Shown: piece after piece, positions 18,830 through 26,425 of the stretch
Position numbering within the stretch: position 1 is the first letter of the stretch
Layout of the letters: each line of letters starts with the position of its first letter
From: Terracoccus sp. 273MFTsu3.1
GTDB lineage: Bacteria; Actinomycetota; Actinomycetes; Actinomycetales; Dermatophilaceae
Assembly (NCBI RefSeq): GCF_000383675.1
Contig: NZ_KB911821.1
Coordinates: 186,001 to 250,000 of the forward strand
Direction: 5' to 3'
Length of the DNA: 64,000 nt
Notes under the pieces: generated by a model
Databases searched by the model: none
The model's input: the letters and a program-made list of their open reading frames with translations, nothing else
Told to the model about the DNA's origin: nothing
Translations under genes and position numbers: made by a program

Positions 18830-20073
18830 CAGCCGGCGGTGATCGACGCGTACATCTTGGAGTACTTCGTCTCCTCGGCCGGGCTGAGGCCACGGAACAC
18901 CTGGGCCCGGGCCAGCACGTCGGCGGGCGGGACGATGAGCGGGTTGGAGGCGAGCGACTTGTCGATCTTCACCAGCTCCTCCTTCGTCCCCGCGACCGGC
19001 GCGATGTAGTTGACGTAGGCCTCGACCTGGGCCATGACGGCCGGGTCGTAGTAGTAGTCGATGAGCTTCTCGGCGTTCTTCTTGTGCTTGGCCAGCGCCG
19101 GGATGACGAAGTTGTCGGACCAGAGCGTGAAGCCCTTCTGGGGCAGCGTGTACTGGATGTTGGGGTCGGCGAACTGGAGCTGGACGACGTCGCCGGTCCA
19201 GGCCACGCAGGCCGCGATGTCGCCCTTGGCGAGGCCGTCGGTGTACTCGTTGCCGGTGAACCCCTTGATCTGACCCGCGTCCTTGGCCTGCTGGATCACG
19301 TCGATCGCGGCCTGGAAGTCGGCATCGGTGAACTTCGAGATGTCCTTGCCCTGCTCCATCATCACGAGGCCGACGGTGTCGCGCATCTCGGTCAGCAGGG
19401 TCACCTTGCCCTTGAGCTCCGGGTCGGTGAGCAGCTGCGTGATCGTCTCGATCTTCTTGCCGCCGGTCGCCTTGAGGTTGTAGCCGATCCCGGCGAAGCC
19501 GCTCTGCCAGGGCAGCGAGTACTGCCGACCGGGGTCGAACTCGACCTCCTGGAGGGAGGGATCGAGGTTCTTGGCGTTCGGGATGTTGGCGAGGTCGAGC
19601 TTCTGGACGTAGCCCTGGCGGATGAGACGCGCGACCATCCAGTCGGTGCTGCACCACACGTCGCGGCCGGTGTCCTTGCCGCCGTCGAGGAGCGGACGGA
19701 CCTTGGCGTAGAACTCGTCGTTGTCGAGGTAGTCCTCGGAGTAGTTGACCTTGATGCCGGTCTGCTTCGTGAACGCCTCGAGGGTCGGCCGTGACTTGGT
19801 CTTGTCGTTGACGTCGATGTACTCGGTCCAGTTCGACCAGTTGATGATCTTCTCGCTGTCGGACAGGTCGGTCGCGGCCGCCGCGGTCTTCTTCGCCGCG
19901 CCCGTCCCGGCAGCACCCGATGACGGGTTCTTCCCCGCCGAGCCGCAGGCTGCGAGGAAGGCCGCCGCGCTGACGCCGGCCGCCCCCATCATGGCCGATC
20001 GCCGGCTGACGAGACCGCGCATGAGGGCGGCACGCAGGATCGGGTTGTCCTTGTCGAAGGAGCTCTCGTTCAT
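18829..20073 (-). CDS. potD: Polyamine ABC transporter substrate-binding lipoprotein PotD-like
   Basis: A 414-residue extracellular solute-binding protein (SBP_bac_8/PotD type). The N-terminus carries a twin-arginine (SRRSAMMGAAG) followed by lipobox LAAC, predicting Tat export and lipid anchoring. The polyamine-binding fold is recognisable from INWSNWTEYID, WMVARLIRQGYVQKLDLANIPN and SLPWQSGFAGIGYN. The start at 20073 was chosen because GGAG ends nine bases before it; another in-frame ATG three codons upstream lacks a usable site. It leads the minus-strand potDABC unit, 102 bases after the hairpin that follows puuC. Confidence 0.92.
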   Translation of the reverse strand: MNESSFDKDNPILRAALMRGLVSRRSAMMGAAGVSAAAFLAACGSAGKNPSSGAAGTGAAKKTAAAATDLSDSEKIINWSNWTEYIDVNDKTKSRPTLEAFTKQTGIKVNYSEDYLDNDEFYAKVRPLLDGGKDTGRDVWCSTDWMVARLIRQGYVQKLDLANIPNAKNLDPSLQEVEFDPGRQYSLPWQSGFAGIGYNLKATGGKKIETITQLLTDPELKGKVTLLTEMRDTVGLVMMEQGKDISKFTDADFQAAIDVIQQAKDAGQIKGFTGNEYTDGLAKGDIAACVAWTGDVVQLQFADPNIQYTLPQKGFTLWSDNFVIPALAKHKKNAEKLIDYYYDPAVMAQVEAYVNYIAPVAGTKEELVKIDKSLASNPLIVPPADVLARAQVFRGLSPAEETKYSKMYASITAG

Positions 20074-20174
20074 GGGGTTCATCTCCAGGGGTTTCGTGGG
20101 GGTCGGGTGGTGGAGGGGATCAACGCTGACCCGCGACAGTGCTGCTGTTGGATGCCATGTGCGACAGACGAGTT

Positions 20175-20199
20175 CGCGCCGTCTGGTGCGGACGGCGCG
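20175..20199 (-). terminator. Terminator hairpin after the aminobutyraldehyde dehydrogenase gene
   Basis: CGCGCCGTC (20175-20183) pairs perfectly with GACGGCGCG (20191-20199) around a 7-nt loop, five bases after the dehydrogenase stop. It suggests that potDABC is transcribed from its own promoter within 20074-20174. No clear -10/-35 pair is visible there. Confidence 0.65.
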
Positions 20200-20204
20200 G
20201 GTGC

Positions 20205-21653
20205 TCATGAGTCGATGTTGGCCATGACGTGCTTGATGCGGGTGTAGTCCTCCAGCCCGTACATGGACAGGTCCTTGCCGTAGCCGCTGTGCTTGAAACC
20301 CCCGTGCGGCATCTCGGCGACGACCGGGATGTGGGTGTTGATCCAGACGCACCCGAAGTCGAGCCGCTTGCTCATGCGCATGGCCTTGCCGAAGTCACGC
20401 GTCCACACCGACGACGCGAGGCCGTACTGCACGCCGTTGGCCCACGCGAGCGCCTCGGCCTCGTCGCTGAACTGCTGCACCGTGATGACGGGTCCGAAGA
20501 TCTCGTTCTGGATCTGCTCGTCGTCCTGGCGCAGGCCGGCGAGCACGGTGGGCTCGAAGAAGTAGCCCTCGCCGAGGCCCTCGGCACGGCGACCGCCGGC
20601 CTCGATGCGCGCGTGGTCGGGCAGGCGGTCGATCATGCCGCCGACGTGCGCGACCTGGTTCGGGTTGTTGACCGGGCCGAAGAGGGCGTCGGGGTCGTCG
20701 GGCATGCCGACCTTGGCCGAGCCCTTGGCGTACTCGGCGAGTGCGGCGACGAAGTCGTCGTGGATGCGCGGGCCGGCGAGGACACGCGTCGCGGCGGTGC
20801 AGTCCTGCCCGGCGTTGAAGTAGCCACCGATGGCGATGCCCTCGACGGCCGCCTGGATGTCGGCGTCGTCGAAGACGATGACCGGCGCCTTGCCGCCGAG
20901 CTCGAGGTGGACGCGCTTGAGGTCGTGCGACGCGCTCTCGGCGACCTGCATGCCCGCGCGCACCGAGCCGGTGATGGCGACGAGGGCGGGCGTGCGGTGC
21001 TCGACGAGCATGCGGCCGGTCTCGCGGTCACCGGTGATGACGTTGAAGGTGCCCTCGGGCAGGAACTCCGAGGCGAGCTCGGCGAGGAGCAGGGTCGTCT
21101 CGGGGGTCGTGTCGGAGGGCTTGAGGACGATGGTGTTGCCCGCGGCGAGCGCCGGGGCGATCTTCCACATCGCCATCATCATCGGGTAGTTCCACGGCGT
21201 CACCTGGCCGACGACGCCGATCGGCTCGCGCCGGACGAAGGACGTGTGGCCCTTCATGTACTCCCCCGCCGACTTGCCCTCGAGGACCCGGGCGGCGCCG
21301 GCGAAGAAGCGCAGCTGGTCGAGCATCGGAGGGATCTCCTCGCTCTGCGTCAGCGCGTGCGGCTTGCCGGTGTTCTCGCCCTCGAGGCGGATGAAGTCGT
21401 CGGCGCGGGCCTCGATGGCGTCGGCGAACTTCAGAAGGGCGGCCTGCCGCTCGGCGGGGGTCGTGTCGCCCCACGTCTCGAACGCGGTGGCCGCGGCGGC
21501 ATACGCCCGGTCGACGTCAGCCTGGGAGCTGACGGGGGCCGTGGCCACCACCTGTGCGGTGGACGGGTCGACGACGTCGGTCGTCGCGTCGCCCTCGGGG
21601 TCGACGTACTGGCCACCGATGAAGTTGCGGAGCTGGCGCGGCTGCGAAGTCAT
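20205..21653 (-). CDS. 4-aminobutyraldehyde (gamma-aminobutyraldehyde) dehydrogenase
   Basis: A 482-residue aldehyde dehydrogenase of the PuuC/PatD group. The catalytic glutamate is in VHLELGGKAPVIVF and the cysteine in NAGQDCTAATRVLAG. NAD-binding VTPWNYPMMMAMWKIAPA is present. The GQDCTAATR form is common in aminobutyraldehyde/betaine-aldehyde dehydrogenases. Context decides the role: it is divergent from an Lrp regulator and aminotransferase and precedes polyamine transport genes. It would oxidise the aldehyde formed by putrescine transamination to GABA. Alternative amino-aldehydes cannot be ruled out. Confidence 0.87.
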   Translation of the reverse strand: MTSQPRQLRNFIGGQYVDPEGDATTDVVDPSTAQVVATAPVSSQADVDRAYAAAATAFETWGDTTPAERQAALLKFADAIEARADDFIRLEGENTGKPHALTQSEEIPPMLDQLRFFAGAARVLEGKSAGEYMKGHTSFVRREPIGVVGQVTPWNYPMMMAMWKIAPALAAGNTIVLKPSDTTPETTLLLAELASEFLPEGTFNVITGDRETGRMLVEHRTPALVAITGSVRAGMQVAESASHDLKRVHLELGGKAPVIVFDDADIQAAVEGIAIGGYFNAGQDCTAATRVLAGPRIHDDFVAALAEYAKGSAKVGMPDDPDALFGPVNNPNQVAHVGGMIDRLPDHARIEAGGRRAEGLGEGYFFEPTVLAGLRQDDEQIQNEIFGPVITVQQFSDEAEALAWANGVQYGLASSVWTRDFGKAMRMSKRLDFGCVWINTHIPVVAEMPHGGFKHSGYGKDLSMYGLEDYTRIKHVMANIDS

Positions 21654-21766
21654 GCCGGAATGCTAAACACATACCTTCGCAATCGTGAAGACTTGTCGAG
21701 ATAAATCTTCGGAATCAGTTGTGCAGGGACTTGCCAACAGCGTGTTCCACAGGTCAGTATCGCCCC
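21654..21766. promoter_or_regulatory. Divergent promoter region with direct repeats, candidate Lrp-type sites
   Basis: This 113-bp gap between the aldehyde dehydrogenase (left) and the Lrp gene (right) is visibly more AT-rich than its surroundings. CTTCGCAATC (21675-21684) and CTTCGGAATC (21707-21716) are direct repeats 32 bases apart, about three helical turns. GAAGA...TCTTC forms an inverted pair between them. Spaced, degenerate AT-rich repeats suit Lrp/AsnC octamers; autoregulation and control of the divergent gene are inferred. Confidence 0.5.
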
Positions 21767-22270
21767 ATGACGACGATCCGAGGTGTGGCCAACACCGGGG
21801 GAAACGGGGCCAAGAAACCCTCGGTCAATCTCGACGACGTGAGCAAGACCATCATCGAGCTCCTCCAGCACGACGGCCGCAAGTCCTACGCATCCATCGC
21901 CCAGGAGGTCGGGCTCTCCGAGGCCGCGGTGCGCCAACGCGTGCAGCGACTCCTCGACGCCGACGTCATGCAGATCGTGGCCGTGACGGACCCGCTGCAG
22001 GTCGGCTTCCAGCGCCAGGCGATGGTCGGCCTGCGGGTGTCGGGAGACATGACGTCGGTCGCCGACGCGCTCACCGACATGGAAGAGGTCTCCTACGTCG
22101 TGACGACGGCGGGGAGCTTCGACGTCCTCGCCGAGGTCGTCTGCGAGAACGACACCCACCTGCTCGAGCTGCTCACGACCCGCATCCGCCCGCTCCCGGG
22201 CGTCACGGCCACCGAGACGTTCGTCTACCTGAAACTCAACAAACAGCTCTACAACTGGGGTACACGATGA
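21767..22270 (+). CDS. Lrp/AsnC family transcriptional regulator
   Basis: A 167-residue regulator. Residues about 20-70 form an AsnC-type winged helix-turn-helix (LDDVSKTIIELLQHDGRKSYASIAQEVGLSEAAVRQRVQRLL). The rest is a RAM/ligand-binding domain ending TATETFVYLKLNKQLYNWG. Such regulators sense amino acids or related amines. The start at 21767 (MTTIRG) was chosen over an earlier in-frame ATG lacking family similarity. Its stop overlaps the ATG of the aminotransferase gene (ATGA), so the two are co-translated. It probably controls putrescine catabolism here. Confidence 0.92.
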   Translation: MTTIRGVANTGGNGAKKPSVNLDDVSKTIIELLQHDGRKSYASIAQEVGLSEAAVRQRVQRLLDADVMQIVAVTDPLQVGFQRQAMVGLRVSGDMTSVADALTDMEEVSYVVTTAGSFDVLAEVVCENDTHLLELLTTRIRPLPGVTATETFVYLKLNKQLYNWGTR

Positions 22271-23706
22271 GCATCAACCCGAACGAGGTCTGGGAACCCA
22301 CCTCGGACCACCGCACGCCCATGGGCACCCTCCACTCCGAGGCCGCCCGCGACCACCTGTGGATGCACTTCACGCGCCACTCGGTGTTCGAGGACCGCAC
22401 CGAGGGCGGTCTCGGCCACACCGTGCCGATCATCACCAAGGGCCAGGGCTGGAAGATCTGGGACGACCGCGGCAACGAGTACATCGACGGACTCGCCGGC
22501 CTCTTCGTCGTCCAGGCCGGCCACGGCCGTGAGGAGCTCGCCGAGGCGGCCGCCAAGCAGGCCAAGGAGCTCGCGTTCTTCCCGCTGTGGAGCTACGCGC
22601 ACCCCAAGGCCATCGAGCTCGCCGAGCGCCTCGCGAGCCACGCACCCGGCGACCTCAACCGGGTCTTCTTCACGACGGGTGGTGGCGAGGCCGTCGAGAC
22701 CGCGTGGAAGCTCGCGAAGCAGTACTTCAAGCTGACCGGCAAGCCGACGAAGCACAAGGTCATCTCGCGCGCCGTCGCCTACCACGGCACACCCCAGGGC
22801 GCCCTGTCGATCACCGGCATCCCGGCGGCCAAGGAGATGTTCGAGCCGCTCGTGCCCGGTGCGCACAAGGTCCCGAACACCAACCTCTACCGCGCCCCCG
22901 AGCACCTGCGCGACGACGAGAAGGCCTTCGGCCGCTGGGCCGCCGACCGCATCGCCGAGGCCATCGAGTTCGAGGGTCCCGACACCGTGGCCGCCGTCTT
23001 CCTCGAGCCGGTCCAGAACTCCGGTGGCTGCTTCCCGCCGCCCGCCGGCTACTTCGAGCGGGTCCGCGAGATCTGCGACGAGTACGACGTGCTGCTCGTG
23101 TCCGACGAGGTCATCTGCTCTTTCGGCCGCATCGGCTCGATGTTCGCGTGCGACGACTTCGGCTACGTGCCCGACATCATCACCTGCGCCAAGGGCATGA
23201 CGAGCGGCTACTCCCCCATCGGCGCGATGATCGCGAGCGACCGCCTCTTCGAGCCGTTCAAGCACGGCACGACGTACTTCCCGCACGGCTACACCTTCGG
23301 TGGCCACCCCGTCTCGGCCGCGGTGGCGATGGCCAACCTCGACATCTTCGAGCGCGAGGGCCTCAACGACCGGGTCAAGCAGAACGCCCCGATCTTCAAG
23401 GCGACGCTCGACAAGCTGCTCGACCTGCCCCTCGTCGGTGACGTCCGCGGCGCCGGCTACTTCTACGGCATCGAGCTCGTCAAGGACAAGGCCACCCGCG
23501 AGACGTTCAACGACGCCGAGTCCGAGCGGCTGCTGCGCGGCTTCCTCTCCAAGGCGCTCTTCGACGCCGGCCTCTACTGCCGTGCCGACGACCGTGGCGA
23601 CCCCGTCATCCAGCTCGCGCCGCCGCTCATCATGGGCCCGGAGCAGTTCGACGACATCGAGTCGCGGCTGCGCTCGGTGCTGACGGAGGCCGAGAACCAC
23701 CTCTGA
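22267..23706 (+). CDS. Class III aminotransferase, probably putrescine aminotransferase (SpuC-like)
   Basis: A 479-residue PLP-dependent omega-aminotransferase. The Schiff-base lysine is in TCAKGMTSGYSPIG. The PLP-phosphate region TTGGGEAVETAWKLA and the aspartate of LLVSDEVICSFGR are in place. Length and motifs match putrescine/diamine:pyruvate aminotransferases. Coupled to the Lrp gene and facing an aminobutyraldehyde dehydrogenase, it most likely converts putrescine to 4-aminobutyraldehyde. A beta-alanine or other omega-amino-acid specificity is the main alternative. A 13-bp hairpin follows the gene. Confidence 0.87.
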   Translation: MSINPNEVWEPTSDHRTPMGTLHSEAARDHLWMHFTRHSVFEDRTEGGLGHTVPIITKGQGWKIWDDRGNEYIDGLAGLFVVQAGHGREELAEAAAKQAKELAFFPLWSYAHPKAIELAERLASHAPGDLNRVFFTTGGGEAVETAWKLAKQYFKLTGKPTKHKVISRAVAYHGTPQGALSITGIPAAKEMFEPLVPGAHKVPNTNLYRAPEHLRDDEKAFGRWAADRIAEAIEFEGPDTVAAVFLEPVQNSGGCFPPPAGYFERVREICDEYDVLLVSDEVICSFGRIGSMFACDDFGYVPDIITCAKGMTSGYSPIGAMIASDRLFEPFKHGTTYFPHGYTFGGHPVSAAVAMANLDIFEREGLNDRVKQNAPIFKATLDKLLDLPLVGDVRGAGYFYGIELVKDKATRETFNDAESERLLRGFLSKALFDAGLYCRADDRGDPVIQLAPPLIMGPEQFDDIESRLRSVLTEAENHL

Positions 23707-23754
23707 CCCCAGCCTTCACCACTCCGTGCGTATGCCGTGGGGGTGTCGCCGGCC

Positions 23755-23784
23755 ACGAAGCCACCCGTTCGCGGGTGGCTTCGT
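23755..23784 (+). terminator. Strong hairpin terminator with TTCG tetraloop
   Basis: ACGAAGCCACCCG (23755-23767) and CGGGTGGCTTCGT (23772-23784) form a perfect 13-bp stem capped by the very stable TTCG loop, 48 bases after the aminotransferase stop. There is no T-run. Confidence 0.8.
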
Positions 23785-23886
23785 GCGTCGGTGGGCTCCC
23801 ACGGGCCGGAACGCTGGCCAGTGCCGTTCGTTGGGGTAGGTATCCGACGAGTGCGACGCCGACGCACCGCCGACGAAGGAGAAGAC

Positions 23887-24576
23887 ATGGGATTCCTCGA
23901 CAAGCTCCTGGGCCGTGAGCCCCTCCAGCAGCAGCAGCGGGCCCAGCAGCCGCCCACGGGGGCGCCGTATGCCGTCCCGCCGCCGCGCGGAGGCGCGTCG
24001 TCCGAGGACGAGCGGGCCATCGCCCGCTACAAGTACCTCCTGCGCACCGCGCCGCCGGAGGACATCGAGAAGGTGCACACCGAGGCCTTCGCGAAGCTCT
24101 CCCCCGAGCAGCGCCAGATGGTCCTCCAGCGCCTCAACGAGGACCTCCCCGAGGGTGAGCGCCCGCGCAGCGACCAGCCGGCTGACCTCGCCCGCAGTGC
24201 GACCCGCGCCGAGATGAGCCGTCCCGGCTACCTCCAGGGCGCCTTCGGCGGGGGTCGAGGCGGCATGGGCGGCGGCATGGGCATGGGTGGCATGATCGCG
24301 GGCTCGATGCTCGGCACGATCGCCGGCGTCGTCGTCGGATCGGCGCTCGCCGACATGATGCTCGGGGGCTACGACTCCTCACCCGAGGCCCAGGAGGCCG
24401 GCGACGCGAACGCCGACGCCGGTGACACGGGCGATGCCGGTGGCGATGCGGGCGACGGTGGCGACACGGGCGATGCCGGTGGCGACGCAGGGGGCTCGGA
24501 CTTCGGCGACTTCGGTGGCGGGGGCGACTTCGGGGGTGGCGACTTCGGCGGCGGTGGGGACTTCGGGGGTTTCTGA
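23887..24576 (+). CDS. Hypothetical protein with Gly/Asp-rich C-terminal tail
   Basis: A 229-residue protein of unknown function. It opens MGFLDKLLGREP followed by a Gln/Pro stretch, then a charged helical region (residues about 40-100). Next comes a Met/Gly-rich hydrophobic segment GMIAGSMLGTIAGVVVGSALADMMLGG (about 138-164) that could enter a membrane. The last 60 residues are a repetitive Gly/Asp/Ala tail (GDTGDAGGDAGDGG...) ending in GDFGG repeats. Similar Gly/Phe tails occur in some bacterial membrane-associated proteins. GAAGGAGAAG is a strong ribosome site before the ATG at 23887. It has its own terminator. Confidence 0.72.
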   Translation: MGFLDKLLGREPLQQQQRAQQPPTGAPYAVPPPRGGASSEDERAIARYKYLLRTAPPEDIEKVHTEAFAKLSPEQRQMVLQRLNEDLPEGERPRSDQPADLARSATRAEMSRPGYLQGAFGGGRGGMGGGMGMGGMIAGSMLGTIAGVVVGSALADMMLGGYDSSPEAQEAGDANADAGDTGDAGGDAGDGGDTGDAGGDAGGSDFGDFGGGGDFGGGDFGGGGDFGGF

Positions 24577-24608
24577 CCACTCCGTAGCCGGGATCGCCAC
24601 GCGGCATT

Positions 24609-24649
24609 CGGTTCCCGTGGTCCACGACGCGTTCGTGGCCACGGAACCG
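24609..24649 (+). terminator. Long compound hairpin terminator
   Basis: CGGTTCCcGTGG (24609-24620) pairs with CCACGGAACCG (24639-24649) with one bulged base. An inner stem CCACGA/TCGTGG encloses a 5-nt loop, giving about 17 pairs in total. It lies 33 bases after the Gly/Asp-rich gene. A second 7-bp hairpin, CACCGGC/GCCGGTG, follows at 24669-24687. Confidence 0.75.
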
Positions 24650-24762
24650 GTCGCCCCGAGCAGCTGCGCACCGGCCCTCCGCCGGTGTCGGTTTCGTCCA
24701 AGACGGGGGCGGTCGGCACGAGCGATGCTGGCCGCTCACCGTCACCGACGAAAGGGACCACG

Positions 24763-25134
24763 ATGGCCATCGCCGCCCTCAAGATGCTCACCCTCGACAG
24801 CTCGGACGCGCGCCGCGACGCCGCGTTCTGGTCGGCCGTGCTCGGCTGGGAGGTCGCGCACGCGCAGGACGAGTACGCGATGCTCGCCGGCCCCGGTGGC
24901 CTGGCCCTGGGCCTCGGCCTCGTCGAGGACCACGAGCCGCCGGCGTGGCCGAACGATCGCGGCACCAAGCAGTTCCATCTCGACCTCGCGGTCGACGACC
25001 TCGACGCGGCGGCCGCGGAGTGCGTGACGGCCGGCGCGACGCTGCCCGACGAGCAGCCCGGCGAGACGTGGCGGGTGCTGCTCGACCCGAGCGGTCACCC
25101 CTTCTGTCTCACGCAAGCCGCCAACTGGGCCTGA
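24763..25134 (+). CDS. VOC (glyoxalase/bleomycin-resistance fold) family protein
   Basis: A 123-residue protein with two beta-alpha-beta-beta-beta modules of the vicinal-oxygen-chelate fold. Markers are KMLTLDSSDARRDAAFWSAVLGWEV at the start and KQFHLDLAVDDLDAAAAECVTAGA plus LLDPSGHPFCL at the end. This glyoxalase-like group is usually of unknown substrate. AAAGGGA precedes the ATG at 24763 as a ribosome site. Nine bases after its stop begins the first array of 22-bp repeats. Confidence 0.85.
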   Translation: MAIAALKMLTLDSSDARRDAAFWSAVLGWEVAHAQDEYAMLAGPGGLALGLGLVEDHEPPAWPNDRGTKQFHLDLAVDDLDAAAAECVTAGATLPDEQPGETWRVLLDPSGHPFCLTQAANWA

Positions 25135-25142
25135 CCCCCACC

Positions 25143-25333
25143 CACTCGAGTGAGCGCGTAACCACACTCGAGTGAGCGCCCAAGCACACTCGAGTGAGCG
25201 CGTACTCCCACTCGAGTGAGCGCGTACTCCCACTCGAGTGAGCGCGTACTCCCACTCGAGTGAGCGCGTACTCCCACTCGAGTGAGCGCGTGCTCCCACT
25301 CGAGTGAGCGCGTGCTCCCAATCAAGGAGCACG
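25143..25333 (+). repeat. Array A: tandem 22-bp repeats, motif CACTCGAGTGAGCGC + 7 variable bases
   Basis: Eight intact units have their ACTCGAGT core at 25144, 25166, 25188, 25210, 25232, 25254, 25276 and 25298, exactly 22 bases apart. A decayed ninth is at 25320. The invariant 15 bases contain the perfect 10-bp palindrome CACTCGAGTG. The 7-base linkers vary: GTAACCA, CCAAGCA, GTACTCC (four times), GTGCTCC (twice). It starts nine bases after the VOC stop and reads in that gene's sense direction. Since 22 is not a multiple of 3, the TGA in each unit falls in a different frame in successive units. Function unknown. Confidence 0.93.
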
Positions 25334-25356
25334 AGACCCGCCAGCGTGTGACGGGG

Positions 25357-25393
25357 CGCTCACTCGACTGGGACGGGGCGATCACTCGAGTGG
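25357..25393 (-). repeat. Array A, inverted part: two 22-bp units after the AEC gene
   Basis: Two units on the opposite strand (cores at 25362, variant CACTCGACTG, and 25384) are 22 bases apart. They lie 12 bases beyond the stop of the minus-strand AEC transporter gene and read in that gene's sense direction. Arrays from the two convergent genes therefore face each other across about 24 bases of unrelated sequence. Confidence 0.85.
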
Positions 25394-25404
25394 GCCGCCG
25401 GGCG

Positions 25405-26343
25405 TCAGACGCCGACGAGCCAGTGGAAGAGGGCGGCGATCCCGAGGATCACAGGGACCGACGCGAAGGTGCTGACGAAGATGACGTCGCGGGCGAGGTT
25501 CACCTCGCGCCGGTAGCGGACGGCATACGTGAAGATGTTCTGCGCCGTCGGCAGGGCCGCGGTCACGACCACGGCGAAGAGCGCCTCGCCCCGCAGCCCG
25601 AGCGCCAGGCCGACGCCGAGCGCGATGGCCGGCATGAGCAGGGTCTTGAGGACGACGATCGTCCACACGTGCTCGGCGGTCCGGTCCGTCGCCGGGCGCG
25701 GTCCGCGCCGCAGCGAGATGCCGAACGCGACGAGCATCGACGGCACGGCCATGGCGCCGAGCAGGTCGATGGGCGCCGCGATGACGCGTGGGAGGTGGAT
25801 GTCGAAGACGGCGATGAGCAGGCCGGCCACCGCCCCGAGGGTGATCGGGTTGCTGAACATCCGGCGCAGGCTGCGGCCGAGCGTCGGCGGCTCGCCACGG
25901 GCGTCGCTGTCGAAAAGCGCCATGTAGACCGGCGTGATGATGAGCAGCTGCATGAGCAGCGTCGGCGCGACCCACGCGACGTCGCCGAGGACGTAGAGCG
26001 CGATCGGGATGCCGAGGTTGCCCGCATTGACGTATGCCGCCGAGAGGCTGCCGATGAGCCGAGACCCGAGCGTGCCTCCCGCCCAACGGAACCGGGCGAT
26101 GAGCAGGTAGAGGCCGACCACGATCGCAAAGCTGATGAGCGACGTGACGAGGTTGGCCGACAGGACGGCGTCGAGCGAGGTGCGCTGCATGACGGTGAGG
26201 AGCAGCGCCGGCGAGGCGACGTGGAAGGCGAGGCGCGAGAGGTTGACCTGGGCGGAGTCGTCGAGCACGCGGCGGTCGGCCAGGAGCCAGCCGACCGCGA
26301 CGATGATCGCGATCGTCGCGAATCCCTCGAGCACGCCGACCAT
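25405..26343 (-). CDS. AEC (auxin efflux carrier) family transporter
   Basis: A 312-residue membrane protein with about ten helices in two five-helix halves. It starts MVGVLEGFATIAIIVAVGWLLA and ends VILGIAALFHWLVGV. SAAYVNAGNLGIPIALYVLG is the conserved Asn/Gly helix break of the first half in the AEC/malate-permease family. Members export or import small organic anions; the substrate here is unknown. The start at 26343 follows the family N-terminus; the frame upstream is Arg/Ser-rich noise. It is divergent from the LOG-family gene and convergent with the VOC gene across array A. Confidence 0.85.
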   Translation of the reverse strand: MVGVLEGFATIAIIVAVGWLLADRRVLDDSAQVNLSRLAFHVASPALLLTVMQRTSLDAVLSANLVTSLISFAIVVGLYLLIARFRWAGGTLGSRLIGSLSAAYVNAGNLGIPIALYVLGDVAWVAPTLLMQLLIITPVYMALFDSDARGEPPTLGRSLRRMFSNPITLGAVAGLLIAVFDIHLPRVIAAPIDLLGAMAVPSMLVAFGISLRRGPRPATDRTAEHVWTIVVLKTLLMPAIALGVGLALGLRGEALFAVVVTAALPTAQNIFTYAVRYRREVNLARDVIFVSTFASVPVILGIAALFHWLVGV

Positions 26344-26425
26344 GCCGCCGATCCTGTCAGCCACGGACCACGCGACGTCGCCCGGGTCCGTTCCTCGGCC
26401 ACCCGGCCGGGGCAGGATGGGGCGC

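Noticed and set aside
22267-23706. 4-aminobutyrate aminotransferase (GabT) as the primary name
   Set aside because: Sequence marks and context by aminobutyraldehyde dehydrogenase favour a putrescine-type aminotransferase; GABA activity is kept only as an option.
25143-25393. CRISPR array
   Set aside because: The period is 22 bp with 15-bp constant and 7-bp variable parts; linkers are too short for spacers, often identical, and no cas genes are present.
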